The position numbers were made by a program, and so were the translations under genes. From the NCBI RefSeq assembly GCF_900113695.1, contig NZ_FOQH01000001.1, positions 372,001 to 436,000 of the forward strand: a stretch of 64,000 nucleotides of DNA, in the 5' to 3' direction. Numbering within the stretch: position 1 is the stretch's first letter; the number at the start of each line of letters is the position of its first letter. This document shows positions 32,678-44,697 of this stretch, one piece after another. Source of the stretch: Albimonas pacifica (GTDB taxonomy: Bacteria; Pseudomonadota; Alphaproteobacteria; Rhodobacterales; Rhodobacteraceae). The notes below the pieces were generated by a model. It was not told the origin of the DNA, ran no database searches, and saw only the letters and a program-made list of their open reading frames with translations.

Positions 32678-34801
32678 ATGAACGCCGAGATCGACTTCGC
32701 CCCCCTGCTGCCGCTGGAATGGCTCGCGGTCCTCGCCGCGATCTCCGCCGCGGCGGTTGTGCTGTCGCTGGTCCTGCGCTCGCCGGGCTGGGCGCTGCGG
32801 GGGCTGGCGGCGCTGGCGCTGCTGACCGCGCTCGGCAACCCCTCCCTGACGCAGGAACTGCGCGACCCGCTGCCCGACGTCGCCATCGTGGTGATCGACG
32901 AGAGCGCCTCGAACGCCATCGACGGCCGCGACGCGCAGACCGAGGCGGCGGAGACGGAGCTCGCCGCAGCCCTCGACGCGCTGGCCCGCGACCCCGACGC
33001 CCCGATGGAGGTGCGCACGGTGCGCGTCGACCGCCGCTCCGAGAGCGTGGAGGACGCCGACCAGGGCACCCGCCTGCTGACCGCGCTGGAGGGGGCCGCG
33101 GCCGAGATCGCCCCCGACCGCATCGCCGGCGCGATCCTGGTCACCGACGGCCAGGCTCACGATCCGGAGGTGTTCTCGAACTTCCCCGCCCCGGTCCACG
33201 TCCTGCTGACCGGGCGCGAGGGCGAGTGGGACCGCCGCCTCGCCCTGCAGACCGCCCCCGCCTTCGGCATCGTGGGCGAGGAGGTCGACGTCGCCTTCCG
33301 CGTCGAGGCGCTGGGCGACGCGCCCGAGGAGGCGACCCGCTTCGCCCGGGTGGAAGTCCGTCTCGACGGCGAGATCCACACCGTCGTCGACGCCCCCGTC
33401 GGGCGCACCGCCACCCTGCCGATCCCGATCGAGCACGGCGGCTCCAACGTCGTCTCGCTGTCGGTGGCGATGCGCGAGGGGGAGCTTACGGACCGCAACA
33501 ACGCCGCCGTCTTCTCGGTCAACGGCGTGCGCGACCGGCTGCGGGTGCTGCTGGTCTCGGGCGAGCCGCATCCGGGGGAGCGGACCTGGCGCAACCTGCT
33601 CAAGGCCGACCCCTCGGTCGACCTGGTGCATTTCACCATTCTCCGCCCGCCGACCAAGCAGGACGGCGTGCCGGTCTTCGAGCTGTCGCTGATCTCGTTC
33701 CCGACTCGCGAGCTCTTCATGCAGAAGATCGACGAGTTCGACCTGATCATCTTCGACCGCTACCGCCGCCGCGGGGTGCTGCCCAACGCCTATATCGAGA
33801 ACGTGGCGCGCTACGTGCGCGACGGGGGCGCGATCCTGATCGCCTCGGGCCCGGCCTTCGCGGGGGTCGAGAGCCTCTATCGCACGCCGCTGCGCTCGGT
33901 CCTGCCCGGCCGTCCCACCGCCCGGATCTTCGAGCAGGGCTACCGACCCGAAGTGACCGAGCTCGGCGAACGTCACCCCGTCACCGCCGGCCTCGTGCAC
34001 GAGAACGCCGTGCAGGCTGCGCCGTCGGCCGAGGACGCCGACCCGGGCGAGGGTCCGACTTGGGGCCGCTGGTTCCGCCAGATCGAGCTGGAGGCGACCT
34101 CGGGCCAGACGGTGATGTCGGGCGCCTCCGCCGCGCCGCTGCTGATCCTCGACCGGGTGGGGGAGGGGCGGGTCGCCTCGCTCGCCTCCGACCACGCGTG
34201 GCTGTGGTCGCGCGGCTTCGAGGGCGGCGGCCCGCAGGCGGAGCTGCTGCGCCGCCTCGCCCACTGGCTGATGAAGGAGCCGGAGCTGGAGGAGGAGGCG
34301 CTGACCGCCGAGGTCGCCGGCGCCGAGGTCACCGTCACCCGCCGCTCGGTCGAGACCACGCCCGGCCGCCTGACCGCCGCCTCGCCCTCGGGCGAGACGC
34401 TGGAGGCGGAGTTCGTCGAGGTCGGCCCCGGCCGCTGGCAGGCCACGATCCGGGCCGAGGAGCCGGGCCTGTGGACCCTGACCGACGGGGTGCTGGAGGG
34501 CGTCGCCGCCGTCGGCCCGCCCGCGCCCAAGGAGTTCGAGAACCCCGTCTCCACCGGCGCGGTGCTGGCGGCGCTCGCCGATGCGTCGAACGGCGGGGTG
34601 ATGCGGCTCGCCGACGGGATGCCGGACCTCCGCCGGGTGCGCCCGGGGCGCACGGCGGCGGGGCGCGGCTGGATCGGCATGGCCCGGCAGGAGGCCTACT
34701 CGGTGCGCGACATCACCCTGACGCCGCTGGCGCCGGGCTGGCTGATGCTGCTGCTGGCGGCGGGGCTGGCGCTGGGGGCCTGGCGGATCGAGGGGCGCTG
34801 A
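32678..34801 (+). CDS. Large membrane protein of the moxR operon (VWA/glutamine-amidotransferase-like)
   Basis: The 707-residue protein has two N-terminal transmembrane helices (about 14-34 and 38-56) and one at the C-terminus (about 684-702). Between them, DVAIVVIDESASNAIDGRDA starts a degenerate VWA-like domain, and LRVLLVSGEPHPGERTWRNL with DLIIFDRYRRRGVLP resembles a class I amidotransferase-like fold lacking an obvious catalytic triad. Homologues occur downstream of DUF4159 genes in alphaproteobacteria. It lies 67 bp after the previous stop. A repeat element follows. Confidence 0.8.
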   Translation: MNAEIDFAPLLPLEWLAVLAAISAAAVVLSLVLRSPGWALRGLAALALLTALGNPSLTQELRDPLPDVAIVVIDESASNAIDGRDAQTEAAETELAAALDALARDPDAPMEVRTVRVDRRSESVEDADQGTRLLTALEGAAAEIAPDRIAGAILVTDGQAHDPEVFSNFPAPVHVLLTGREGEWDRRLALQTAPAFGIVGEEVDVAFRVEALGDAPEEATRFARVEVRLDGEIHTVVDAPVGRTATLPIPIEHGGSNVVSLSVAMREGELTDRNNAAVFSVNGVRDRLRVLLVSGEPHPGERTWRNLLKADPSVDLVHFTILRPPTKQDGVPVFELSLISFPTRELFMQKIDEFDLIIFDRYRRRGVLPNAYIENVARYVRDGGAILIASGPAFAGVESLYRTPLRSVLPGRPTARIFEQGYRPEVTELGERHPVTAGLVHENAVQAAPSAEDADPGEGPTWGRWFRQIELEATSGQTVMSGASAAPLLILDRVGEGRVASLASDHAWLWSRGFEGGGPQAELLRRLAHWLMKEPELEEEALTAEVAGAEVTVTRRSVETTPGRLTAASPSGETLEAEFVEVGPGRWQATIRAEEPGLWTLTDGVLEGVAAVGPPAPKEFENPVSTGAVLAALADASNGGVMRLADGMPDLRRVRPGRTAAGRGWIGMARQEAYSVRDITLTPLAPGWLMLLLAAGLALGAWRIEGR

Positions 34802-34821
34802 GGCCGGACCGGCGGTCTACA

Positions 34822-35088
34822 GGCGCCCTGCGGGCGGGCTTGGCTGCGTCGCGCCTGTCGGGAGGCTGCGCGGGATGGCAGAGGGGGGCCTCCGGCGGGC
34901 TCCTGACTCACCCAAGAACAGGCCCCGCGCCTGTTCTCCGGATCCGTCTCTCGCTCGGGCTGCCTGAGCGACTCGCCCCCTCCGGTCAAGGACGAGCCGC
35001 GCAAGCGCGGTCGCTTCGCGATCCTTGACCGGAGGGGGCGAGTCGCTCGGACGGCTGCCCGCGAGAGACGGCTCCGGAGAACAGGCGC
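34822..35088 (+). repeat. Composite palindromic intergenic repeat, copy 4
   Basis: GGTCTACA precedes the unit at 34822-34844 (GGCGCCCTGCGGGCGGGC...). The linker is CTCACCCAAGAACA and the palindrome 34927-35088. Inner arms 34966-34991 and 35023-35048 are a perfect 26 bp with variable stem CCCCCTCC. The outer stem carries CGTCTCTCG paired with CGAGAGACG in place of the CGTCC(G/A)TCG form. It lies between convergent genes; no gene is seen in 34802-35135. Confidence 0.95.
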
Positions 35089-35135
35089 TTTGCGGGGGCG
35101 GCCGGCGCTGCGCCGGGGCGCCCCGGGGCGGGCGG

Positions 35136-35612
35136 TCAGAGGATCTTCTGCATCAGGACGAGGTCGTGGAAGACGCCGAACTTCCAGCCGGCCTGCGGGA
35201 TGCGGCCGACCTCGGAGAAGCCGAGGCGGGCGTGCAGCGCGATCGAGGCGGCGTTGGTCGCGGTGATCGCGCCGATCAGGCTGTGGACCTCGGTCGGGCG
35301 CAGGACCTCGAACAGCGCCTCCATCAGCGGTCGGCCGAGGCCGCGGCCGCGGGCCTCGGGCGCGAGGTTGATCGAGTGCTCGTAGGTGCGCCGGTAGCCC
35401 AGCCCCCCGCGGAACTGGTGGGCGGAGGCGAAGCCGATCAGCGCCCCGCCCTCGAAGGCGCCCAGCGCGGGGCCGGGGGCGGCGAGCCACTCGCGCAGGT
35501 CGTCGAGCGTCTTCTCGACCGGGTTGAAGGTGATCGTGGTCTCCCGGATGAGCGGGTTCCACAGGTCCGCCACCGCATCCAGATCGTCCTTCGTCAGCGC
35601 CCTGATTTCCAT
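35136..35612 (-). CDS. GNAT N-acetyltransferase (phosphinothricin-acetyltransferase-like)
   Basis: A 158-residue GNAT enzyme. The start MEIRALTKDDLDAVADLWNP resembles PAT/YncA proteins. EARGRGLGRPLMEALFEVL is the acetyl-CoA-binding motif A, and NAASIALHARLGFSEVGRIP motif B. It would acetylate an amine of a small molecule such as an amino acid analogue. The ATG at 35612 is preferred to one at 35687, which would add a non-family tail and overlap the divergent oxoprolinase promoter. Confidence 0.85.
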   Translation of the reverse strand: MEIRALTKDDLDAVADLWNPLIRETTITFNPVEKTLDDLREWLAAPGPALGAFEGGALIGFASAHQFRGGLGYRRTYEHSINLAPEARGRGLGRPLMEALFEVLRPTEVHSLIGAITATNAASIALHARLGFSEVGRIPQAGWKFGVFHDLVLMQKIL

Positions 35613-35689
35613 TCGCCCCGCCCAGCCCCGGTTGCCTCCGTCCGAAACCCCCTTTACGCCTGCGGGGTGGGCTGGTGAAGGAGGCATGG

Positions 35690-39334
<3,645 letters not shown>

Positions 39335-39339
39335 CAGGA

Positions 39340-39593
39340 GGCGCCCTGCGGGCGGGCCTGGCCTGCGCGCGTGCCGCGCGCGCGGGCGGGCGCCCGCGGG
39401 GCGCTTCTGAACTCACCAAAGAACAGGCCCGCGCCTGTCCTTCGCAGCCGTCCGTCGCTGAAGATGCCTGAGCGACTCGCCCGCAGGGGTCAAGGACAAG
39501 CCCCGCTTCGCGGGGTCGCTTCGCGATCCCTGACCCCTGCGGGCGAGTCGCTCTGATCGGCATCAGCGACGGACGGCTCCGAAGAACAGGCGC
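39340..39593 (+). repeat. Composite palindromic intergenic repeat, copy 5
   Basis: The unit starts at 39340, only 5 bp after the oxoprolinase stop. The linker is GAACTCACCAAAGAACA and the palindrome 39431-39593. Inner arms 39470-39492 and 39531-39553 are a perfect 23 bp with variable stem CCCGCAGG (same as copy 3). The right outer arm has CTCCGAAGAA rather than CTCCGGAGAA, and the left has the partly matching CCTTCGCAG. It lies between convergent genes. No gene is seen in 39335-39639. Confidence 0.95.
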
Positions 39594-39639
39594 TCGCGGC
39601 GGGGCCGGGGGCGCCGGCGTCCGGGGCGGGCGGCGTGCG

Positions 39640-40065
39640 TCAGGGGCGCAGGGAGGGCAGGGGGCCGAGGTCGATGTCCCAGCTCGACAGTACCAGCTCG
39701 CGGCAGCGGTGCGCGATGGTCAGGGCCGGGACGCGCAGGGCGGTCGGATCCTCGCCCGCCGTCCACTTGCGGCGGAAGGCGACCATCGCCTGCTCGACCG
39801 GGGCGTCCTCGACGATGGCGAGCTCGCCCCAGTAGAGCTCCTCGAACCGCGCGCCGGCCTTGGCGCGGGCGGCGGCGTCGGGAGAGGTGGCGAGCTGGGC
39901 CGCGAGGCGCGAGGCCTCGAAGCAGAGCGTCATCTGCCGCTCGAGGAACGGGCGGCGCGCGGCGAGCTCCTGCGTGGCGGCGTAGTTCCAGGCGCTGACC
40001 GCGATGCCCCCCAGCCCGACCGCCGCGGTCACCATCAGGCCCAGCGACTTCAGAACCGGCTCCAT
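39640..40065 (-). CDS. Small membrane-anchored protein of unknown function
   Basis: A 141-residue protein with one N-terminal transmembrane helix (SLGLMVTAAVGLGGIAVSAW, about 7-26) followed by a soluble alpha-helical part (LERQMTLCFEASRLAAQLAT, ARAKAGARFEELYWGELAIV). Similar proteins of unknown role are common in proteobacteria. The ATG at 40065 is 102 bp from the divergent ADP-ribosylglycohydrolase-like gene. It contains two cysteines without a motif. Confidence 0.7.
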   Translation of the reverse strand: MEPVLKSLGLMVTAAVGLGGIAVSAWNYAATQELAARRPFLERQMTLCFEASRLAAQLATSPDAAARAKAGARFEELYWGELAIVEDAPVEQAMVAFRRKWTAGEDPTALRVPALTIAHRCRELVLSSWDIDLGPLPSLRP

Positions 40066-40167
40066 CCCCGGACCCTCCCCCACGCGCGCGACCCCCTGAC
40101 CATAGCACGGAACCGCCCGCTCTGGTAACGCGGGACCCCAAGGCCGAACGCCGGAGGGAGGGAGACC

Positions 40168-41112
40168 ATGCACGCCAGGAACGAGCGGCGCGACCGCGCC
40201 GAGGCCGCGCTGCTGGGCGCGCTGGTCGCCGATGCGGCGGCGCTGGGGCTGCACTGGCTCTACGATCCCGTGCGCATCGCCTCGCTGCAGGGGCCGATCG
40301 TCTTCCGCACCCCCGACGCCGCCGATTTCGAGGGCGCGGCCGGCGTCTTCGTGCATGCGGGCAAGCGGGCGGGGGAGCTGTCGCACTACGGCGCCGCCCT
40401 GCGCACCGCCCTGCAGGCGGTGGGCGCGAAAGGCGGCGACCTGGCCGAGGCGCAGGCCCGCTTCGCCGCCGCCTTCGGGGCGGGCGGCTGGTGGGTCGGC
40501 TACATCGACAAGCCCACCCGCGGCACGCTGGCGAACCTGGCCGCGGGGCGGCTCGATCCCTCGGGCGTCGAGGACGACCAGATCCCCGGTTTCGCCCGCC
40601 TGCCGGCGCTGGTCTGCCGGCCGGGGGGCGCGGCCGACGCGGTGCAGCTCGCCGCCGCCGTCGCCATGACCTCCACCGGGGCCGCGGCGCGCGACTGGGC
40701 GCTGGCCGGGGCGCGCATCCTCGCCGCCGCCCTGATCGGGGCGAGCCCGGCCGAGGCCGTCGCCGCCGGCGAGACCGGCGCCCCCGAGGCCGTGGCCCAG
40801 GGGCTGGCGCGCGCCCGCGCCGCCGGACCCGACCCGGTCGCCTTCGCTGGCGAGGTCGGGCGGGCCTGCCCGATGTCGATGTCGGTTCCCGTCTCCGCCC
40901 ACATCCTGCTGCACGCGCGCTCCTTCGCCGAGGCGGCGGAGATGAACATCCGCGCGGGCGGCGATTCCTGCGGGCGCGCGATCCTCATCGGCGCCGTGGA
41001 AGGGGCCATACATGGCCTCGGCGGCGCCGGCGTTCCGGCGCCGTGGCTGATGAAACTGACCGACGGCGCGACGCTCGCCGCCGAGGTCGCGGGCGTGATC
41101 GGAGAGGATTGA
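40168..41112 (+). CDS. ADP-ribosylglycohydrolase family protein
   Basis: A 314-residue all-helical hydrolase of the DraG/ARH family. ALLGALVADAAALGLHWLYD is the N-terminal metal-site region (normally GDALG-like, here VADAAALG), DDQIPGFARLPALV is central, and NIRAGGDSCGRAILIGAVEG is the C-terminal metal-binding block. Family members remove ADP-ribose from proteins or small molecules; this subgroup is also found in metabolic contexts and its substrate is unknown. The ATG at 40168 follows GGAGGGAGG. The next gene begins four bases after the stop. Confidence 0.8.
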   Translation: MHARNERRDRAEAALLGALVADAAALGLHWLYDPVRIASLQGPIVFRTPDAADFEGAAGVFVHAGKRAGELSHYGAALRTALQAVGAKGGDLAEAQARFAAAFGAGGWWVGYIDKPTRGTLANLAAGRLDPSGVEDDQIPGFARLPALVCRPGGAADAVQLAAAVAMTSTGAAARDWALAGARILAAALIGASPAEAVAAGETGAPEAVAQGLARARAAGPDPVAFAGEVGRACPMSMSVPVSAHILLHARSFAEAAEMNIRAGGDSCGRAILIGAVEGAIHGLGGAGVPAPWLMKLTDGATLAAEVAGVIGED

Positions 41113-41116
41113 ACGG

Positions 41117-41332
41117 ATGCAGGCATTGATCTGGGCAGGGGCGATCCTGGCCGTGCTGGGGCTCGGCGGGCTGGCCTGGTGCATCCGCGAGGGGCTGCGC
41201 CTGCGCGCCCCAGACCGCAAGCCCGAGGAGGTTCGCTCCCGCCTGCGCAAGCTCAACGTGATCAACCTCGCCTCGGTCAGCACCGGCTTCCTGGGTCTGG
41301 CGGTGGTCGCCGCCGGCGTGATCCTGAGCTGA
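41117..41332 (+). CDS. Small two-helix membrane protein
   Basis: A 71-residue protein. Helix 1 is LIWAGAILAVLGLGGLAWCI; a basic loop (RLRAPDRKPEEVRSRLRKLN) follows, then helix 2 near LASVSTGFLGLAVVAAGVIL. It is four bases after the preceding stop and probably cotranslated with it. Short proteins of this form are common in Rhodobacterales without known function. Confidence 0.7.
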   Translation: MQALIWAGAILAVLGLGGLAWCIREGLRLRAPDRKPEEVRSRLRKLNVINLASVSTGFLGLAVVAAGVILS

Positions 41333-41487
41333 GGGCGTCCGACAGGCGCGGTCGGTGGCGGCGGATTCCACGCTTCGGAAATACTTCTGGCGAATCCGTT
41401 CAGAAACGTTAACGATACGATCGGGGTTCATTCGACCGTCCCGCGATCTCTCCTGTCGCCGGACGTCGACAGGGGGAGGTGCGTATC

Positions 41488-42450
41488 ATGCCTCGGGGAA
41501 TCGGGAGCGTCTTCGGACTGGCGATCAGCGGCCTGCACGGCCGCGGCGGGTCGATCTTCGGGATCGATTTCGCCTTCGGGAGCGACGGCGTCGACGCGCT
41601 TTACGGGGACGGCGCCGCGCCGGTCGCGGCCGGCTCGCCGCTGGGCGACGACGTGCTGGCGGGCTTCGGCGGGGACGACCTGATCGTGGGCGACGCCGCG
41701 GGGCTGGTTCCCGCGGCCGGGCTGACGCCCGCGACGTCGCCCGCCACCTTCGCCGGCGACGACCTGATCTACGGCGGCGACGGGGACGACGTGATCTACG
41801 GCGATTTCCAGGCCGACCCGTCCTCGCTCTACGCGGTTCACCTGGGCGACGACGTGATCTACGGCGGCGCAGGCGACGACACGATCTACACCGACGCGGT
41901 GGGCGTGCTGGCCGACGCCGTCGGCGACAACCTCGCCTACGGCGGCGCGGGCGACGACCGGCTCCGGGGCGGCGAGGGGATCGACCTGCTCTACGGCGGC
42001 GACGGCGACGACGTGATCTACGCCGACGGCCAGTCGGGCACGGCGCCCGGCGCCGCGCCGACCTTCAACCTGCTCGACGGCGGCGACGGGGCGGACCGGC
42101 TCTACGGCGGCGCCGGCGAGGACGCGCTCTACGGCGGCAAGGGCGACGACGTGCTCGGCGGCGAGGGCGGCGACGACCTGCTGGTCGGCGGCAAGGGCGC
42201 GGACGAGTTCGAGTATTTCATGGGCGGCGGCGCCGACCTGATCCTCGACTTCACGCCCGGCGAGGACCGGCTGGTGCTGATCTCCGACTTCGGCGCGCCG
42301 CTGCCGGCGAGCGACTTCGCGGGCATCCTGGCGCTGAGCGTGGACCTCGGGCGCGACCTGCGCATCGACCTCGGCGGCGGCGCCGGCGTGACGCTGGCGC
42401 GCATCGACGCGGACGACCTCTCGGCTTCGGACTTCCTGATCGTCGCCTGA
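41488..42450 (+). CDS. RTX-type calcium-binding repeat protein
   Basis: A 320-residue acidic protein built of RTX nonapeptides (GGxGxDxUx): GFGGDDLIVG, YGGDGDDVIYG, YGGAGDDTIY, YGGAGDDRLRGG and several more between about 60 and 240. A C-terminal block (DLILDFTPGEDRLVLISDF) is typical of the beta-roll end of type I-secreted proteins. It binds Ca2+ outside the cell and has no Sec signal, so type I secretion is expected; no T1SS genes are in the window. GGGGGAGG precedes the ATG at 41488; a GTG nine bases earlier is too close to that site. No enzymatic domain is present. Confidence 0.88.
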   Translation: MPRGIGSVFGLAISGLHGRGGSIFGIDFAFGSDGVDALYGDGAAPVAAGSPLGDDVLAGFGGDDLIVGDAAGLVPAAGLTPATSPATFAGDDLIYGGDGDDVIYGDFQADPSSLYAVHLGDDVIYGGAGDDTIYTDAVGVLADAVGDNLAYGGAGDDRLRGGEGIDLLYGGDGDDVIYADGQSGTAPGAAPTFNLLDGGDGADRLYGGAGEDALYGGKGDDVLGGEGGDDLLVGGKGADEFEYFMGGGADLILDFTPGEDRLVLISDFGAPLPASDFAGILALSVDLGRDLRIDLGGGAGVTLARIDADDLSASDFLIVA

Positions 42451-42484
42451 CCGGCGCGCCCGCGGGGCGGGGGCGCCGCGCCTC

Positions 42485-43542
42485 TTAGCCGCGCAGCAGG
42501 GCGAGCGTGGCGTGGGCGATCTCGCCCGCCTCGTCGGCCACGATCACGTGGCTCGCGGTCTCGTCCAGCCCCGTCCAGCGCAGCCCGTCGAGGATCTTCG
42601 CGCGCACCGGCTCGGCATGCTCGCCGATGCCGCCGGTGAAGCAGATCGCGTCCACCCCCCCCATGCAGGCGATCAGCGAGCCCGCGTGGCGCAGCGCCCA
42701 GTGGCAGTAGTGCTCGACCGCGAAGCGGGCGGCGGGGTCGTCCCGCTCCAGCAGTTCCTTCATCGAGGGCGTGCCGCCCAGGGCCTTCAGCCCGCTCTCG
42801 CGGTTCAGGGCGTGCTCCAGGCTCTCCGGGCTCTCGCCGCCGCGCAGCAGGTGGAAGATCACGCCGGGGTCCAGCTCCCCGCAGCGCGAGGCCATCACCA
42901 GCCCCTCCATCGGCGAGAAGCCCATGGTGGTGGCGACGGAGCGGCCCTCGAGGATCGCGGCCATCGAGGAGCCCGCGCCAGGTGGCAGGCCAGCAGCCGG
43001 CGGGGCAGGGGGGCGCCGAGCTGCGCGGGCAGCCGGCGGACCATCGAGGCGTAGCTGAGCCCGTGGAACCCGTAGCGGCGCAGGCCGGCGGCGCGCCAGC
43101 GCTCCGGGATCGGGAAGGTGGTCTCCTCGGGGGGCTGGGTGGCGTGGAAGGCGGTGTCGAAGCAGGCGATGCGCCGCGCCTGCGGGTAGAGCTCGGCGGC
43201 CGCATCGATCACGTGCAGGGCCGGCGGATTGTGCAGGGGGGCGAAGGCGCAGGCCTTCTCGAGCGCGACGCGCATCGCGGGGGTCAGCTCGCCCGGCGCG
43301 CGGAACTCGACGCCATGGGCGACGCGGTGCCCGACGGCGAGCGGGGCGGGGGCGAGCCCGCGGCCCTGCGCCATCCCCGCGACCGCCTCGGCGAGGCGGC
43401 CGGCGGCCACGGTCATCACGTCGAGCTCGGACATCTGTCCGGCGGCGAGCGCCGCCCCCTCCAGGTCGTAGAGGGCGAGCTTGAGCGAGGACGACCCGGC
43501 GTTGAGCGTCAGGATCCAGTGGCGGGCGGAAGAATCGGTCAT
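42485..43542 (-). pseudogene. ackA: Acetate kinase, interrupted by a one-base frameshift
   Basis: Two frames together give a complete acetate kinase. Frame one runs from the ATG at 43542 (HWILTLNAGSSSLKLALYD) through RYGFHGLSYASMVRRLPAQL to LLACHL. Frame two continues GAGSSMAAILEGRSVATTMG and FSPMEGL to the TAA at 42485, with FTGGIGEHAEPVR present. The switch is at about 42978: one G is missing from CACCTGGGC as the family expects (GG instead of GGG on the coding strand). As given, the product would end wrongly. This is either a real inactivating deletion or a sequencing error in a G run. The enzyme makes acetyl phosphate from acetate and ATP; no pta gene is adjacent. Confidence 0.88.
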
Positions 43543-43718
43543 GGCAAGCCTCGCGGGGGCCGCTTCGAATGCGCCCGCACCCTACCGCGCCCGCCCGCCC
43601 GGGGGGGCGCGGCATGGCGTCGGGATCGTCGCGCCTGAAACCGTTCCCCCCGGCGCCGCGCGCCCCGCCTCCACGCGCCGTCCGCGCCAGGACCCGGCCC
43701 GCCCCGATCCTGCCGGGA

Positions 43719-43990
43719 GCGCCTGTTCTCCGGAGCCGTCCGTCGCTGATGCCGATCAGAGCGACTCGTCCCAAGGGGTCAAGGATCGCGAAGCGACCCG
43801 GCGAAGCCGGGCTTGTCCTTGACCCCTTGGGGCGAGTCGCTCAGGCATCTTCAGCGACGGAGGGCTGCGGAGGACAGGCGCGGCTTGTTCTCGGGTGAGT
43901 TCAGAAGCGCCCTCCCCCTCGGCCTCCCGCGCGCCCGTCGGATGGCCGCGGCATCTGCGGGTCCTGGACCAAGCCCGCCCGCAGGGCGCC
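43719..43990 (-). repeat. Composite palindromic intergenic repeat, copy 6
   Basis: The palindrome is 43719-43881, followed by a linker (complement of GAACTCACCCGAGAACA) and the terminal unit AAGCCCGCCCGCAGGGCGCC (43971-43990). Inner arms 43759-43784 and 43817-43842 match at 25 of 26; the one mismatch is a G-T wobble. Variable stem TCCCAAGG. It lies about 105 bp after the 3' end of the minus-strand gene at 44097. I see no gene in 43543-44096. Confidence 0.95.
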
Positions 43991-44096
43991 CGGCTCCCCG
44001 ACTGCCCGTTCATCGGACCGGAGCGCAGCGCGTCCTGGCGGCGCCGAGGCCGTCCGGTCCTCGTTCCAGCTCCCCCCTTCGTCTCCCCGACCGTCG

Positions 44097-44522
44097 TCAC
44101 CCTGCCGCGGGGCCCTGCACGGCCTCGCCCAGCGCCTGCATCGACATGCGCGCCTTGGTCAGCACCATGCCGACGTTGGCCGTGCGCCGGGTGACGAAGA
44201 CGGCCGCGTGGTCGGGATGCGAGGGCGCGCGGAGGAACACGTGGATCAGGTTCTCCGACAGCACCAGCATCTCCTTGAAATATCGGATCTCCCGGTTCGG
44301 GGGCAGGCCGCGCTCGCGTTTGAAGCGCCGCTCGATCTCCGAGACGGTGGGGCCCTGGAACAGGTCGGCGGTGGCGGCCGCCACCATGTCCAGCACCTCC
44401 TGGGGATGGGTCTCCAGCGTGCGCACCGACATCAGCATGCCGGTGCTCATGTCGACGTAGCCGGCCGCGATGCACTCGGGCACCGAGGCCATCGCGGCGG
44501 TGATCTGGGCGTCCAGCGACAA
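44097..44522 (-). CDS. Conserved protein, possible roadblock/LC7-like fold
   Basis: A 141-residue soluble protein: LDAQITAAMASVPECIAAGY, VDMSTGMLMSVRTLETHPQE, DLFQGPTVSEIERRF and VLSENLIHVFLRAPSHPDHA. The alternation resembles roadblock/LC7-type sensors, a tentative assignment. I use the TTG at 44522 because AGGAGG lies eight bases before it; an ATG at 44561 would put that site inside the gene. It is divergent from the monooxygenase at 44698. A repeat element follows. Confidence 0.65.
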   Translation of the reverse strand: MSLDAQITAAMASVPECIAAGYVDMSTGMLMSVRTLETHPQEVLDMVAAATADLFQGPTVSEIERRFKRERGLPPNREIRYFKEMLVLSENLIHVFLRAPSHPDHAAVFVTRRTANVGMVLTKARMSMQALGEAVQGPAAG

Positions 44523-44607
44523 TTCCGAGCCTCCTGCCCGGCGGGGCGATGCGCGCACCATCGCGGGGCAGGGTTGAGGAAGCGTTACCGTCGCTCCGCC
44601 GTCTATT

Positions 44608-44623
44608 GAACGGCCGGTCGGTC
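44608..44623. promoter_or_regulatory. Imperfect palindromic operator upstream of the monooxygenase
   Basis: GAACGGCCGGTCGGTC matches its own complement at 12 of 16 positions around CCGG. It lies 75 bp before the monooxygenase start and beside a lower-GC stretch (GTCTATTGAAC). Similar GACCG...CGGTC sites are bound by TetR repressors, but no TetR gene is adjacent. Confidence 0.4.
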
Positions 44624-44697
44624 AGGCCCATGATGACCCCGGCGCGCAGACGCCGCGGCGGCCCGGCCGCCGGGAACCAGCCTGTGGGAGGAGCTCC

